Position numbers and translations under genes: made by a program | Notes under the pieces: generated by a model | Database searches by the model: none | Seen by the model: only the letters and a program-made list of their open reading frames with translations | What the model was told of the DNA's origin: nothing | Source of the DNA: Stenotrophomonas maltophilia D457 | GTDB lineage: Bacteria; Pseudomonadota; Gammaproteobacteria; Xanthomonadales; Xanthomonadaceae | Direction: 5' to 3' | Assembly (NCBI RefSeq): GCF_000284595.1 | Contig: NC_017671.1 | Span: forward strand, 1,397,001 to 1,461,000 | Length of the DNA stretch: 64,000 bases | Shown here: piece by piece, positions 1-7,562 of the stretch | Position numbering within the stretch: the first letter of the stretch is position 1 | How the letters are laid out: each line of letters begins with the position of its first letter

Positions 1-663
1 AAGACCCAGCAGCTGCACGCTGCGAAGCAGCTCCCAGCGCAGGCTGAAACGTACCTGTTCGGCGGCATGTTCGGCCAGCGCGGCGCGCAGCTCGTCATCG
101 CGGCTGACCAGCAGGCCGCCTTCATGCAGGCTCAGCCCCTTGCCGGCGGCCAGGCTGAAGAATCCGATGTCGCCACGCAGGCCCACGCTGCTGTTGCCGA
201 CCCGTGCGCCCAGCGCCTGCGCGGCATCTTCGATCACCCAGGCACCGGCGCCGCGTGCGACCTCGCAGGCCCGTTCGACATCGGCGATGCGCCCGCCGAG
301 GTGGGTGGGCAGGATTGCCAGCGTCCGTGCGTCGGCCAGGCGCGAGAGCTGCGCCGGATCAAAGTCGAAATGGCCACGCCGGGTATCGCACAGCTGCACG
401 CGCAGGCCGAGGCTGTGTACCGCGATCGGCACCAGCGGACAGGTATAGGCCGGCAGGATCACGGTATCGCGCTTGGGCGCGCGCTTGCGCAGGGTGCGCA
501 GCGCGATCAGCAGCGCGTGGGTGCCGGAACAGGTCAGCTGCAGCGGCGGTGTGCCGAGCTGGGTGGCCAGGATGTCGCGCAGGTCGCCGCCGCCGGGAAG
601 GAAGTCGCTGGCCTGCATCGGCAGGCCAGCGGTCGGCGGCAGTTCGCGCGCGAACAGGCTCAT
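1..663 (-). CDS. DegT/DnrJ/EryC1/StrS-family PLP aminotransferase (partial, C-terminus beyond left edge)
   Basis: Reads from an ATG at 663 leftwards and is still open at base 1, giving the first 221 residues. The fold-type I features of sugar aminotransferases of this family are visible: an Asp in VIEDAAQALGA (D146), which should contact the pyridine nitrogen of PLP, and the segment LAAGKGLSLHEGG with the candidate Schiff-base Lys175. The family transaminates nucleotide-linked keto-sugars for LPS, capsule or antibiotic sugars; the substrate cannot be told here. It is the last visible gene of a minus-strand run after two EamA/SMR-like genes, 10 bp downstream of the second. By analogy with ArnB and ArnE/ArnF, an envelope-sugar role is possible but is inference. 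Confidence 0.85.
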   Translation of the reverse strand, partial: MSLFARELPPTAGLPMQASDFLPGGGDLRDILATQLGTPPLQLTCSGTHALLIALRTLRKRAPKRDTVILPAYTCPLVPIAVHSLGLRVQLCDTRRGHFDFDPAQLSRLADARTLAILPTHLGGRIADVERACEVARGAGAWVIEDAAQALGARVGNSSVGLRGDIGFFSLAAGKGLSLHEGGLLVSRDDELRAALAEHAAEQVRFSLRWELLRSVQLLGL

Positions 664-673
664 CGCAGCCCGC

Positions 674-1072
674 TCACGAGGTGCTGTCGGCGGGGCTGTG
701 CGGGTCGTCCGCTTCGGCGCGGCCGAGGCAGACGATGCCAGCCACGATCAGTACCGCACCGACAAGGTGATGCAGGGTGAGCGGCTCTTTCAGCAGCCAG
801 GCCGACAGCAGCAGCACACTGATCACCTCCAGGTGCGAGGCCGCGAACGCCGGACCGATCGGCGCATGGCGCAGCAGGCTCATCCAGGTGAAGAACGCGC
901 CGATGTAGCCGAGGACCGCGCCGTATACCCACGGCTGCGACAGCACGCGCAACAGCCACGCGGTGTTGGCCTCGACCGGCATCGCGGCGTCACCGGCGTA
1001 CTTGAAGCACAGCTGGGCCAGCGTGTCGAAGGCCATCAGCAGGGGAAAGCCGATCACATACAGGCGCCTCAT
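674..1072 (-). CDS. Small EamA/SMR-like membrane protein (132 aa)
   Basis: A small hydrophobic protein with about four predicted membrane helices, of the drug/metabolite transporter superfamily; length and hydropathy resemble the ArnE/ArnF flippase subunits and SMR proteins. The N-terminal LLMAFDTLAQLCFKYAG resembles the first helix of EamA half-transporters. The ATG at 1072 overlaps the stop of the upstream EamA-like gene by 4 bp, so the two are probably translationally coupled and may work as a heterodimer. Likely role: moving a lipid-linked or small amphipathic substrate across the inner membrane. The substrate is unknown. Confidence 0.75.
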   Translation of the reverse strand: MRRLYVIGFPLLMAFDTLAQLCFKYAGDAAMPVEANTAWLLRVLSQPWVYGAVLGYIGAFFTWMSLLRHAPIGPAFAASHLEVISVLLLSAWLLKEPLTLHHLVGAVLIVAGIVCLGRAEADDPHSPADSTS

Positions 1073-1428
1073 GAGCCGGCCCCCACCACCGCCACGCCCG
1101 CCGTGACCAGCAGCATGCCGGTCACCCGCAATGGCGTGAGCTTTTCGCGGAACAGGATGCGGCCGGCGATCATCAGCGCGACGATGTTGATCGAGCCCAG
1201 CAGCACGCCCTTGGACAACGGCACCAGCGACAGGAACGCGATCCAGGCAACGAACTCAAGCACGTAGCAGGCGATGCCGATCCACAGCCAGGGGCGGCTG
1301 AGCATGTGTTTCCAGCGTTGCAGTCCTTCGCCATCCTGCGGGTCGCTGGCGGCGGCCTTGAAGGCGAGCTGGCCACCGGTATCGAGCACCACATTGGCCA
1401 GCCACAGCAGCGTGGCGAGTGCCCCCAT
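1069..1428 (-). CDS. Small EamA/SMR-like membrane protein (119 aa)
   Basis: A second small four-helix protein of the drug/metabolite transporter superfamily, starting MGALATLLWLANVVLD; the motif DTGGQLAFKAAA parallels DTLAQLCFKYAG in the next gene, so the two look like diverged duplicates. A longer in-frame start (1464) lies inside the esterase gene; the ATG at 1428, immediately after the esterase stop (1430-1432), is preferred. It overlaps the next gene by 4 bp. Paired small DMT proteins usually form heterodimers; a flippase-like role is inferred from the neighbouring DegT-type aminotransferase. Confidence 0.75.
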   Translation of the reverse strand: MGALATLLWLANVVLDTGGQLAFKAAASDPQDGEGLQRWKHMLSRPWLWIGIACYVLEFVAWIAFLSLVPLSKGVLLGSINIVALMIAGRILFREKLTPLRVTGMLLVTAGVAVVGAGS

Positions 1429-1429
1429 C

Positions 1430-2266
1430 TCAGGCCACCGCCTTGAGCACGCCGCTGCGTTCACCGATTTCGGTGAAGAAACGCGCGCTGCGGCGGATCA
1501 CCTCGCGGCGTTCGCGGTCGATCGTGATCATGTGGTAGCTGTCTTCCAGCACCACCAGTTCCTTCGGGCCGCTGACCCTCGACATCACCAGTTCGGCGTT
1601 GCCCATGCTGGCCACGTCGTCTTCGCGGGCGTGCATCACCAGGCACGGTGCGGTGACCTGGTGCAGGTGGCGGCGGGTCCAGTTGCTCAGGGCGCGCATC
1701 TCGGCCAGCGCATGCCAGGGGTTGCCCGGCAGGCCGGCCGCGGCGCTGTCGCCGGACAGCATGGCGGCACTGACCTGCGCACGCAGGCGCTCGTCACGCA
1801 GGCCGTAGGGCGGTTCTTCCATGAACATGCGGTCGCGGCCGATGTTGAAGCGCTTGAACCAGGGCAGCAGGAACGACAGGCGGGCCACGGCGGGAATGTT
1901 CCAGCCATCGTAGCGGAAGGTGGCGCCATACACGCCGACGCCGGACACCCATTCGGGGCGGCGTGCAGCCAGCGCCAGCGCCAGTACCGCGCCCATCGAC
2001 AGGCCGCCGACGAACAACTGGTCGACCTTGCCACGCAGGCTCGCCGCTGCATCTTCCACGCCCTGGTACCACTGTTCCCAGGTGGTCGCCAGCAGGTCAT
2101 CCACGGTGCCGCAATGGCCGGGCAACTGCACGCCGTGTACGGTGAAGCCGGCGTTGTTCAGGCCCTTGCCCAGCATGCGCATTTCCGCCGGGGTGCCGGT
2201 CAGGCCGTGGACCAGCAGCACGCCCTGCGGGCCACCGGGAAGGAAGAAGTCGTGCGATTCGGTCAC
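1430..2266 (-). CDS. Alpha/beta-hydrolase, carboxylesterase-like
   Basis: A 278-aa alpha/beta-hydrolase. The oxyanion-hole motif HGLTG is at residues 20-24, the nucleophile elbow GGLSMG has Ser90, the acid is probably Asp216 or Asp217 in AREDD, and the catalytic His245 is in DSYHMI. The layout resembles short-chain carboxylesterases of the Est30 type, which hydrolyse acyl esters. No signal peptide is seen, so it is cytoplasmic. Start is GTG at 2266 with GGAGCC nine bases upstream. It is the first gene of an operon with two EamA-like proteins and an aminotransferase, 80 bp downstream of a two-component system. The natural ester is unknown. Confidence 0.85.
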   Translation of the reverse strand: MTESHDFFLPGGPQGVLLVHGLTGTPAEMRMLGKGLNNAGFTVHGVQLPGHCGTVDDLLATTWEQWYQGVEDAAASLRGKVDQLFVGGLSMGAVLALALAARRPEWVSGVGVYGATFRYDGWNIPAVARLSFLLPWFKRFNIGRDRMFMEEPPYGLRDERLRAQVSAAMLSGDSAAAGLPGNPWHALAEMRALSNWTRRHLHQVTAPCLVMHAREDDVASMGNAELVMSRVSGPKELVVLEDSYHMITIDRERREVIRRSARFFTEIGERSGVLKAVA

Positions 2267-2346
2267 CTGGCGGCTCCGGGACGGCAGTGGGGATGGTCAG
2301 GATCGCAAGCGCGATTTTCGCCAGCCTTTCAGCGCCCCGGTACGGG

Positions 2347-3726
2347 TCAGGGGGCCTTCAGCAGCGGCAGTGTGATGGCGACCTTCAGGCCCCCACCGGC
2401 GCGGTTGAGGAAGGTCAGGCGGCCGCCGGAATGCTCCACCGCTTCGTGCGCGATGGCCAGGCCCAGGCCGGTGCCGCTGGCTGCGGTGCCAGGCGCTCGG
2501 AAGAAGCGCTCGCCCAGCCGTGGCATCACGTCCTCGGGCACGCCGGGGCCGTTGTCCTCCACGTACAGTTCGACGTCATTGTCATCCAGCGCATGCACGC
2601 CGACCGTGACGGTCGCATCGCGGCCGGCATAGCGCAGCGCGTTGTCGATCAGGTTGTCCAGTGCTTCGTGCAGCTGGGCACCATTGCCGAGCACGCGCAG
2701 CGGGTGGGGGCTGCCGCGGTAGCCCAGATCGATGCCATCGCGGATCGCTTCGGGCACGCGCATGCCGACCCACTGCGGCACCAGCTCGCACAGGTCCAGT
2801 GCCTCCACGGTATCGGGCACGGTCTGCGCCCGGCTCAGTGCGAGCAGCTGGGTGCTGACCCGGGCGGTGCGCTGGTTGAGCCGGCGGATGTGCTGCAATG
2901 CCTCGCGCACCGTGTCCGGGTCACCATGGGCCAGCGCCTGGTCCACATGCAGGGCCATGCCGGCCAGCGGCGAACGCAGCTGGTGCGCGGCATCGGCGAT
3001 GAAGCGGTTCTGCAGCGTGATCATTTCCGCCTGGCGGGCAAACAGATCGTCGATGGTGCTGATCAGTGGCTGGATCTCCTCCGGCACGTCGGCGTCGGAG
3101 ATCGGTGCCAGTTCGCCACGGCGCTGCGCCAGGCGGGTCCTCAGCGGTGTGAGGATGCGCAGGCCGTAGGTCACGCCGAACCAGACCAGCGCTGCGGTGC
3201 CCAGCGCCAGCATGGTCATCAGCGGGATGATGATCATCAGGATCTCGCGCGCACGCTGGCGGCGGTCGGCCATGCTTTCGGCCACGGTCACCGCCAGCTC
3301 GTCCTGCGGATCGTTCATCGCCTGCGTGCAGACGGTGGCCATGCGCACCTGCTGGCCATTGAGGTTGCCGTCGTACAGGGCCGGATGCACGCCGGTGCAG
3401 TCCTGAGAAGGGGCATACGGGCTGAAATCCGCATTGCCGCTGAGGGTGCCCTTGCGGCTGCTGTCGACGTTGAAATAGCGATGGCCGTCGGGGTCGTACT
3501 CGATCAGGAAGCGCGCCTGCGGAGACAGGTCGCTGGTCACCGGCATGGTGCTCAGCATCTGCGCGAACGAGTGCGTGTCGTCGATCAGGTTACGGTCGTG
3601 GATGCGGTTGGAATAATCCAACGCAACGTAATAGGCCAGGATCGTATTGAAGGTAAGCAGGCCCAGCATCGGCAACGCCAGGAAGGCGAGCAGGCGCCGG
3701 CGCAGGCTGGGGGGGCCACTGATCAC
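2347..3726 (-). CDS. Sensor histidine kinase (TctE/QseC type)
   Basis: A 459-aa membrane histidine kinase. TM1 is about residues 11-36, a periplasmic domain of about 120 residues carries two cysteines (110 and 133), and TM2 is about 163-187. A short linker leads to the H-box AAHQLRSPLAG with His248, then the N-box DNLIDNALRYA and the glycine boxes DNGPGVP and GTGLGLAI. All kinase boxes are present. The GTG start at 3726 overlaps the regulator's TGA (3723-3725), so the pair is coupled. The signal is unknown. The genes just downstream are candidate targets, on position alone. Confidence 0.9.
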   Translation of the reverse strand: MISGPPSLRRRLLAFLALPMLGLLTFNTILAYYVALDYSNRIHDRNLIDDTHSFAQMLSTMPVTSDLSPQARFLIEYDPDGHRYFNVDSSRKGTLSGNADFSPYAPSQDCTGVHPALYDGNLNGQQVRMATVCTQAMNDPQDELAVTVAESMADRRQRAREILMIIIPLMTMLALGTAALVWFGVTYGLRILTPLRTRLAQRRGELAPISDADVPEEIQPLISTIDDLFARQAEMITLQNRFIADAAHQLRSPLAGMALHVDQALAHGDPDTVREALQHIRRLNQRTARVSTQLLALSRAQTVPDTVEALDLCELVPQWVGMRVPEAIRDGIDLGYRGSPHPLRVLGNGAQLHEALDNLIDNALRYAGRDATVTVGVHALDDNDVELYVEDNGPGVPEDVMPRLGERFFRAPGTAASGTGLGLAIAHEAVEHSGGRLTFLNRAGGGLKVAITLPLLKAP

Positions 3727-4406
3727 GGGGCGCTGTCGTCCTGCGCGTCTTCCAGCATGTAGCCCAGTCCGCGCACGGTGCGGATGCCCATGCCGCCGGG
3801 CTGCAGCTTGCGGCGCAGGCGGTGCAGGGCGATGTCCAGGCCGTTGTCGGTCAGGTCCTGGCCCCAGTCGCACAGCGCCTCCACCAGCTGTGCGCGCGAG
3901 ACGATGCGCTCGGCGCGTACCGCCAGTGCCGACAGCAGGCCGAACTCGCGTGCGGTCAGTTCCAGCGACTGGTCGTCGATCCACACCCGATGCCCGGCCA
4001 GATCGATGCGCAGGCGGCCGATGCGCAGGTCCGGGTTGCCATTGCTGGTCACGCGGCGCAGCTGTGCGCGCACGCGGGCTTCGAATTCGTCCAGTGCGAA
4101 TGGCTTGACCAGGTAGTCGTCGGCACCGAGGTCGAGCACGCGCACGCGTTCGGCCAGGCCGTCGCGGGCGGTCACCACCAGTACCGCCAGGCCATCGCCG
4201 CGCTGGCGCAGGCGCTGCAGCACGTCGCGGCCATCCAGCTGCGGCAGGCCCAGGTCCAGCACCAGCAGCGCGTATTGGGTCGAACCCAGCGCGGCGTCGG
4301 CGTGCGCGCCGTTGTCGACGTGGTCGACCACATGCCCCTGCCGGCGCAGCGAGGCGCACAGGCCGGAGGCGATGTCCGGGTCGTCTTCAGCAATCAGAAC
4401 GCGCAT
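3723..4406 (-). CDS. OmpR/TctD-family response regulator
   Basis: A 227-aa response regulator. The receiver domain has the acidic pair EDD (residues 7-9), phosphoacceptor Asp51 in VLDLGLP, and the VKPF lysine motif near residue 101; a winged-helix DNA-binding domain follows (about 130-220) with LTAREFGLL and a terminal RTVRGLGYML typical of OmpR proteins. ATG at 4406 is chosen because the sequence begins directly with the beta-1 strand MRVLIAEDD; the frame is open further upstream without coding character. It is the first gene of the kinase operon and ends overlapping it. Confidence 0.92.
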   Translation of the reverse strand: MRVLIAEDDPDIASGLCASLRRQGHVVDHVDNGAHADAALGSTQYALLVLDLGLPQLDGRDVLQRLRQRGDGLAVLVVTARDGLAERVRVLDLGADDYLVKPFALDEFEARVRAQLRRVTSNGNPDLRIGRLRIDLAGHRVWIDDQSLELTAREFGLLSALAVRAERIVSRAQLVEALCDWGQDLTDNGLDIALHRLRRKLQPGGMGIRTVRGLGYMLEDAQDDSAP

Positions 4407-4539
4407 GCGCGGGAGGCTCCTGTAACGGTCGGGCCCAGCGGATGGACAGGGTGGGCCTCTCGGCTGCCGAGGGTAGCCGCAAACGGGGTGAAGGTGGAGC
4501 GCGCCGGCACCTCCCGGCGCCGTCGCGCTGTCCCGCCAT

Positions 4540-5667
4540 TCAGTCCTGCAGGCCCGGCTCACCCAGTACCAGCGGCACCCGTGAGCCGTCCAGCAGGCCG
4601 CGGCTGAGCCTGCCATCCTCGATGAACAGCAGTTCGCCGTTCTCGCCGTTCTTGATGCTGCTGTCGATGGCGATCACGCGGTCGCCGTGGAAGCTGCTGA
4701 CGTGTGGCATCGAGGTATGGCCAACCACGATGCGCGTGAGCTGCAGGCGGTCGAGCACGGCCTGTACCGCCGCGGTGTCGAGGCGGCCATCGAAATAGCC
4801 GCGGTACCAGATCGGGCTGGTCTTGCCGTCATACAGCGGTGCGGTGGCCGGGTCGGCCTTCACTTCGGCCTTGGGCAGGCCCAGAGAGGCCTGGTAGGCC
4901 GCATTGGTGCGTACCGGGTCCAGCGCCAGCTGCAACGCCTCGTGCGAGATGCCGCCATGCAGGAACAGGGTATCGCCGATCTTCAGCAGCACCGGGCGGG
5001 TGCGCAGCCACTGCCCGATCACCGAGTCGGCGCCATACAGTTGCGGGTAGCTGCGGCCCAGCAGCTGGGCGCTGCGCAGGTACTTCGGGTTGACGTAGCG
5101 CAGGTCGTCGTACAGCACCATGGTTTCGTGGTTGCCGAGCACGAAGTGCACTGCGCCACCGGCGGCGGCGGCCTGCTGCTGCAGGCCGTACAGCAGCCAG
5201 AACGCCTCGGTCACCTGCGGGCCGCGGTCGAATACATCGCCAGCGATGACCAGCGTGTCCTTGCCCAGGGCCCAGCGATCCTGGGCGTCGATGACCTGGT
5301 GGGCGCGCAGCAGGCGCACCAGCAGCCCGTACTGGCCATGGATGTCCGACAGCGCGACGATGCGCGGCGCGGCCGGCAGCACGGAGACCGAGGCCGCATT
5401 CGGCGCGGCCACGTGCACGGTGTGTTCGTAGCCACAGCGCGGCGCGATATCGGTGCCCGTCGTGTTGATGGCCAGCGAGCGCGACTCGACCTTGTCGTCG
5501 CAGATCCACTTGGCCTGCAGCTGGTCGCCCTGGCGGAATACATAGGGGCCATCGGCCTGCACGTGGTCGGCGGGCGCGGCAACCTCGCGGGCCTGCGTGG
5601 TTGCTGTGGCGCAGGCCAGCAGCGGCAACAGCAGGGCGGTCAGCAGGAAAGGGCGATAGCGCGGCAT
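4540..5667 (-). CDS. Exported calcineurin-like metallophosphoesterase
   Basis: A 375-aa protein with an N-terminal signal sequence ending near ACATATTQA, so probably periplasmic or, with LLACA, possibly a lipoprotein. Metallophosphatase motifs occur in order: DIHG (about 108-111), GDVFDRG (about 144-150), GNHE (about 178-181), a HGG-type site in FLHGGIS, and a C-terminal GHTSMPH. This is the PPP/Shewanella-like phosphatase signature with a dimetal centre. It probably acts on a phosphoester or nucleotide outside the cytoplasm. Monocistronic; upstream is the 3' end of the HxlR gene. Confidence 0.85.
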   Translation of the reverse strand: MPRYRPFLLTALLLPLLACATATTQAREVAAPADHVQADGPYVFRQGDQLQAKWICDDKVESRSLAINTTGTDIAPRCGYEHTVHVAAPNAASVSVLPAAPRIVALSDIHGQYGLLVRLLRAHQVIDAQDRWALGKDTLVIAGDVFDRGPQVTEAFWLLYGLQQQAAAAGGAVHFVLGNHETMVLYDDLRYVNPKYLRSAQLLGRSYPQLYGADSVIGQWLRTRPVLLKIGDTLFLHGGISHEALQLALDPVRTNAAYQASLGLPKAEVKADPATAPLYDGKTSPIWYRGYFDGRLDTAAVQAVLDRLQLTRIVVGHTSMPHVSSFHGDRVIAIDSSIKNGENGELLFIEDGRLSRGLLDGSRVPLVLGEPGLQD

Positions 5668-5740
5668 CGGCGGCGTCCGGCGGCGGAAACCTCCGATGCT
5701 AACCGGCGCGGCCCGATCGTGGTGTGCGCGAATGGGCGGA

Positions 5741-6190
5741 TCAGGCGCCGCGCCGGTCGTCCTTGAGCTTGCGCACGCGGGTGGCGGCGGCCTGCAGCGG
5801 CTGACCGTCGCGCCCGTGTGGCTGCATGTAGGGCAGTGGTCGCCGCGTGCTGGATTCGATCAACTGCGAATGGGCTTCACCGGCGCTGAAGCGATGGCGT
5901 TCTCCCCACTGGCGCAGCGCGACCAGCAGCGGGAACAGTTCCTGGCCGGCGTGGGTGAGCACGTATTCCTGGTAGGCCGAGCCATCGGAGGCCGGTTGCA
6001 GTTGCAGGATGCCGGCCTCGACCAGCCTGCGCAGGCGATCGCTGAGGATGTTGCGCGCCGCGCCGAGGCTGCGCTGGAAGTCGCCAAAGCGCGTGACGCC
6101 GTCGAAGGCATCGCGGATCACCAGCAGTGCCCAGCGATCACCGAGCAGGTCGGCGCTGCGGGCAACGGGGCAGGGACTGTTGGCGTGCAT
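5741..6190 (-). CDS. HxlR-family winged-helix regulator
   Basis: A 149-aa protein of the HxlR family: N-terminal CPVARSADLLGDRWALLVI, then the helix-turn-helix and wing (FGDFQRSLGAARNILSDRL, EYVLTHAGQEL). Cys7 lies at the position used as a redox or electrophile sensor in several HxlR-family proteins. It is divergent from an MFS exporter with 77 bp between starts, and a pair of inverted near-identical sites lies there, so it most likely represses the exporter and itself. The inducer is unknown. Confidence 0.9.
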   Translation of the reverse strand: MHANSPCPVARSADLLGDRWALLVIRDAFDGVTRFGDFQRSLGAARNILSDRLRRLVEAGILQLQPASDGSAYQEYVLTHAGQELFPLLVALRQWGERHRFSAGEAHSQLIESSTRRPLPYMQPHGRDGQPLQAAATRVRKLKDDRRGA

Positions 6191-6209
6191 GCTGTGACCT
6201 CCGAATGTG

Positions 6210-6261
6210 GTTGCAGTTTAAAACCAATGACGATAGCCTGCATCAAGTTTCAAATTGCAAC
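6210..6261. promoter_or_regulatory. Paired inverted sites, candidate HxlR operators
   Basis: Between the divergent HxlR and MFS starts, a 15-mer at 6210-6224 (GTTGCAGTTTAAAAC) recurs in reverse complement at 6247-6261 with 13 of 15 bases matching. Two inverted copies in a divergent promoter region are what a dimeric HxlR-type repressor would use. The second copy lies within 7 bp of the MFS start codon and would also block translation initiation or promoter clearance. Consensus-free inference. Confidence 0.55.
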
Positions 6262-6267
6262 TACATC

Positions 6268-7467
6268 ATGAGCGCATCGATGTCCCGCCCATTGCTGACC
6301 CTGCTCGCGGTCGCGGCCGGCGCCAGCGTTGCCAACGTCTATTACGCGCAACCGCTGCTGGATCGGCTGGCACAGGCCTTCGCACTGGACCGTGCCGTGG
6401 CGGGCGCAGTGTTGGCGGCAACCCAGGCCGGCAGTGTGCTGGCATTGCTGGGCCTGCTGCCGCTCGCCGATCGCGGTGACCGGCGACGCCTGCTGCGGAT
6501 GCAGTTGATCGCGCTGGTGCTGGCCCTGCTGTGGCTGGCAGCGGCACGCACGGCCGGTTGGCTGTTGTCGGGCATGCTGCTGGCCGGGCTGTTGGGCACC
6601 GCGCTGACCCAGGGCTTGATCGCCTATACCGCCACGCTTGCGCCGCCCGAGCAGCGCGGGCGCCTGGTGGGCGTGGTGCAGGGCGGCGTGTTCATCGGCC
6701 TGTTGCTGGCGCGCGTTGTATCGGGCGCGGTCGCGGCCACCGTCGGCTGGCGGGCGGTCTATCTGCTGTCGGCAGCGCTGATGGCGGCCCTGGCCGTGCT
6801 GCTGTGGCGGCGCCTGCCGGCGGTACCACCGCGCTGGCGCGAACTGCTGGGTTCGATGCTGGGCATGCTGCGCCGGGACCGCGCGCTGCGCGAGCGTGGG
6901 CCGCTGGCATTGCTGCTGTTTGCTGGCCTCAACGTGTTCTGGGCGGCGGTGCCGCTGCCGCTGTCGGCGCCGCCGTTGCAGTGGTCCACCGCGGCCATCG
7001 GCGCACTGGGCCTGGCCGGCGTAGTGGGCGCCTTGATGGCGGCGCGGGTCGGGCACTGGATGGACCGTGGTTTCTCCGGTCGGGTCAGTCTCGGCGCGCT
7101 GCTGCTGATGCTGGCCGCGTGGTGGCCGCTGCTGGGCCTGCCGCAGTCGCTGTCGTTGCTGCTGCTGGGCGTGATCGTGCTCGACCTCGGTGGGCAGGCA
7201 CTGCACGTATCGAACCAGGCGCTGCTGCTGCGTGCACCGGCAGAACAGCATGGACGCCTGGTGGCGTTGTACATGCTGTTCTATGCAGTGGGCAGTGGTG
7301 CCGGTGCGGCTGCCGGGCCCTGGATGCAGGCCCGGCATGGCTGGCCTGCCGTGTGCCTGCTGGGTGCAGGCATCGCGGCGCTGGCGCTGCTGTGGTGGGC
7401 AGCATGGCGGGTGGTGGCGTCCAATGCATCGGCTGGCGGGCGAATCGGTAGAGTCGACTGTCGGTAG
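6268..7467 (+). CDS. MFS efflux transporter (YnfM/arabinose-efflux type)
   Basis: A 399-aa major facilitator with 12 predicted helices. The N-terminus ANVYYAQPLLDRLA is typical of the small-molecule/arabinose efflux branch, and the helix 2-3 loop has LADRGDRRRL, the MFS A-motif. The ATG at 6268 is chosen because upstream sequence is the regulator's promoter region. The last residues (RVDCR) and the TAG stop are encoded by a GTAG-headed repeat, so the C-terminus is probably a product of repeat insertion. Likely exports a drug or metabolite sensed by the divergent HxlR protein. Confidence 0.88.
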   Translation: MSASMSRPLLTLLAVAAGASVANVYYAQPLLDRLAQAFALDRAVAGAVLAATQAGSVLALLGLLPLADRGDRRRLLRMQLIALVLALLWLAAARTAGWLLSGMLLAGLLGTALTQGLIAYTATLAPPEQRGRLVGVVQGGVFIGLLLARVVSGAVAATVGWRAVYLLSAALMAALAVLLWRRLPAVPPRWRELLGSMLGMLRRDRALRERGPLALLLFAGLNVFWAAVPLPLSAPPLQWSTAAIGALGLAGVVGALMAARVGHWMDRGFSGRVSLGALLLMLAAWWPLLGLPQSLSLLLLGVIVLDLGGQALHVSNQALLLRAPAEQHGRLVALYMLFYAVGSGAGAAAGPWMQARHGWPAVCLLGAGIAALALLWWAAWRVVASNASAGGRIGRVDCR

Positions 7468-7551
7468 AGTCGACTGTCAGTCGACTGCTCTTCGCCCCGC
7501 GTGCGAAAAATCCCGCGCTGCGCGCGATAGTCGACCAGCGGTCGACTCTAC
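7448..7551. repeat. GTAG-headed REP (SMAG-like) cluster
   Basis: A truncated unit begins GTAG at 7448, a full unit at 7464 (GTAGAGTCGACTGTCAGTCG), and an opposed unit ends CTAC at 7548-7551. The stem is AGTCGAC/GTCGACT. The second unit's TAG is the stop codon of the MFS gene. The spacer next to the right-hand unit is shared, in opposite orientation, with the element at 17122-17208. Confidence 0.8.
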
Positions 7552-7562
7552 CTGTCCTGTCG

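Noticed and set aside
7448..7551. Possible CRISPR-like repeats
   Set aside because: Only two or three palindromic units, unequal spacing and GTAG heads; these are REP elements, and no cas gene is in the window.
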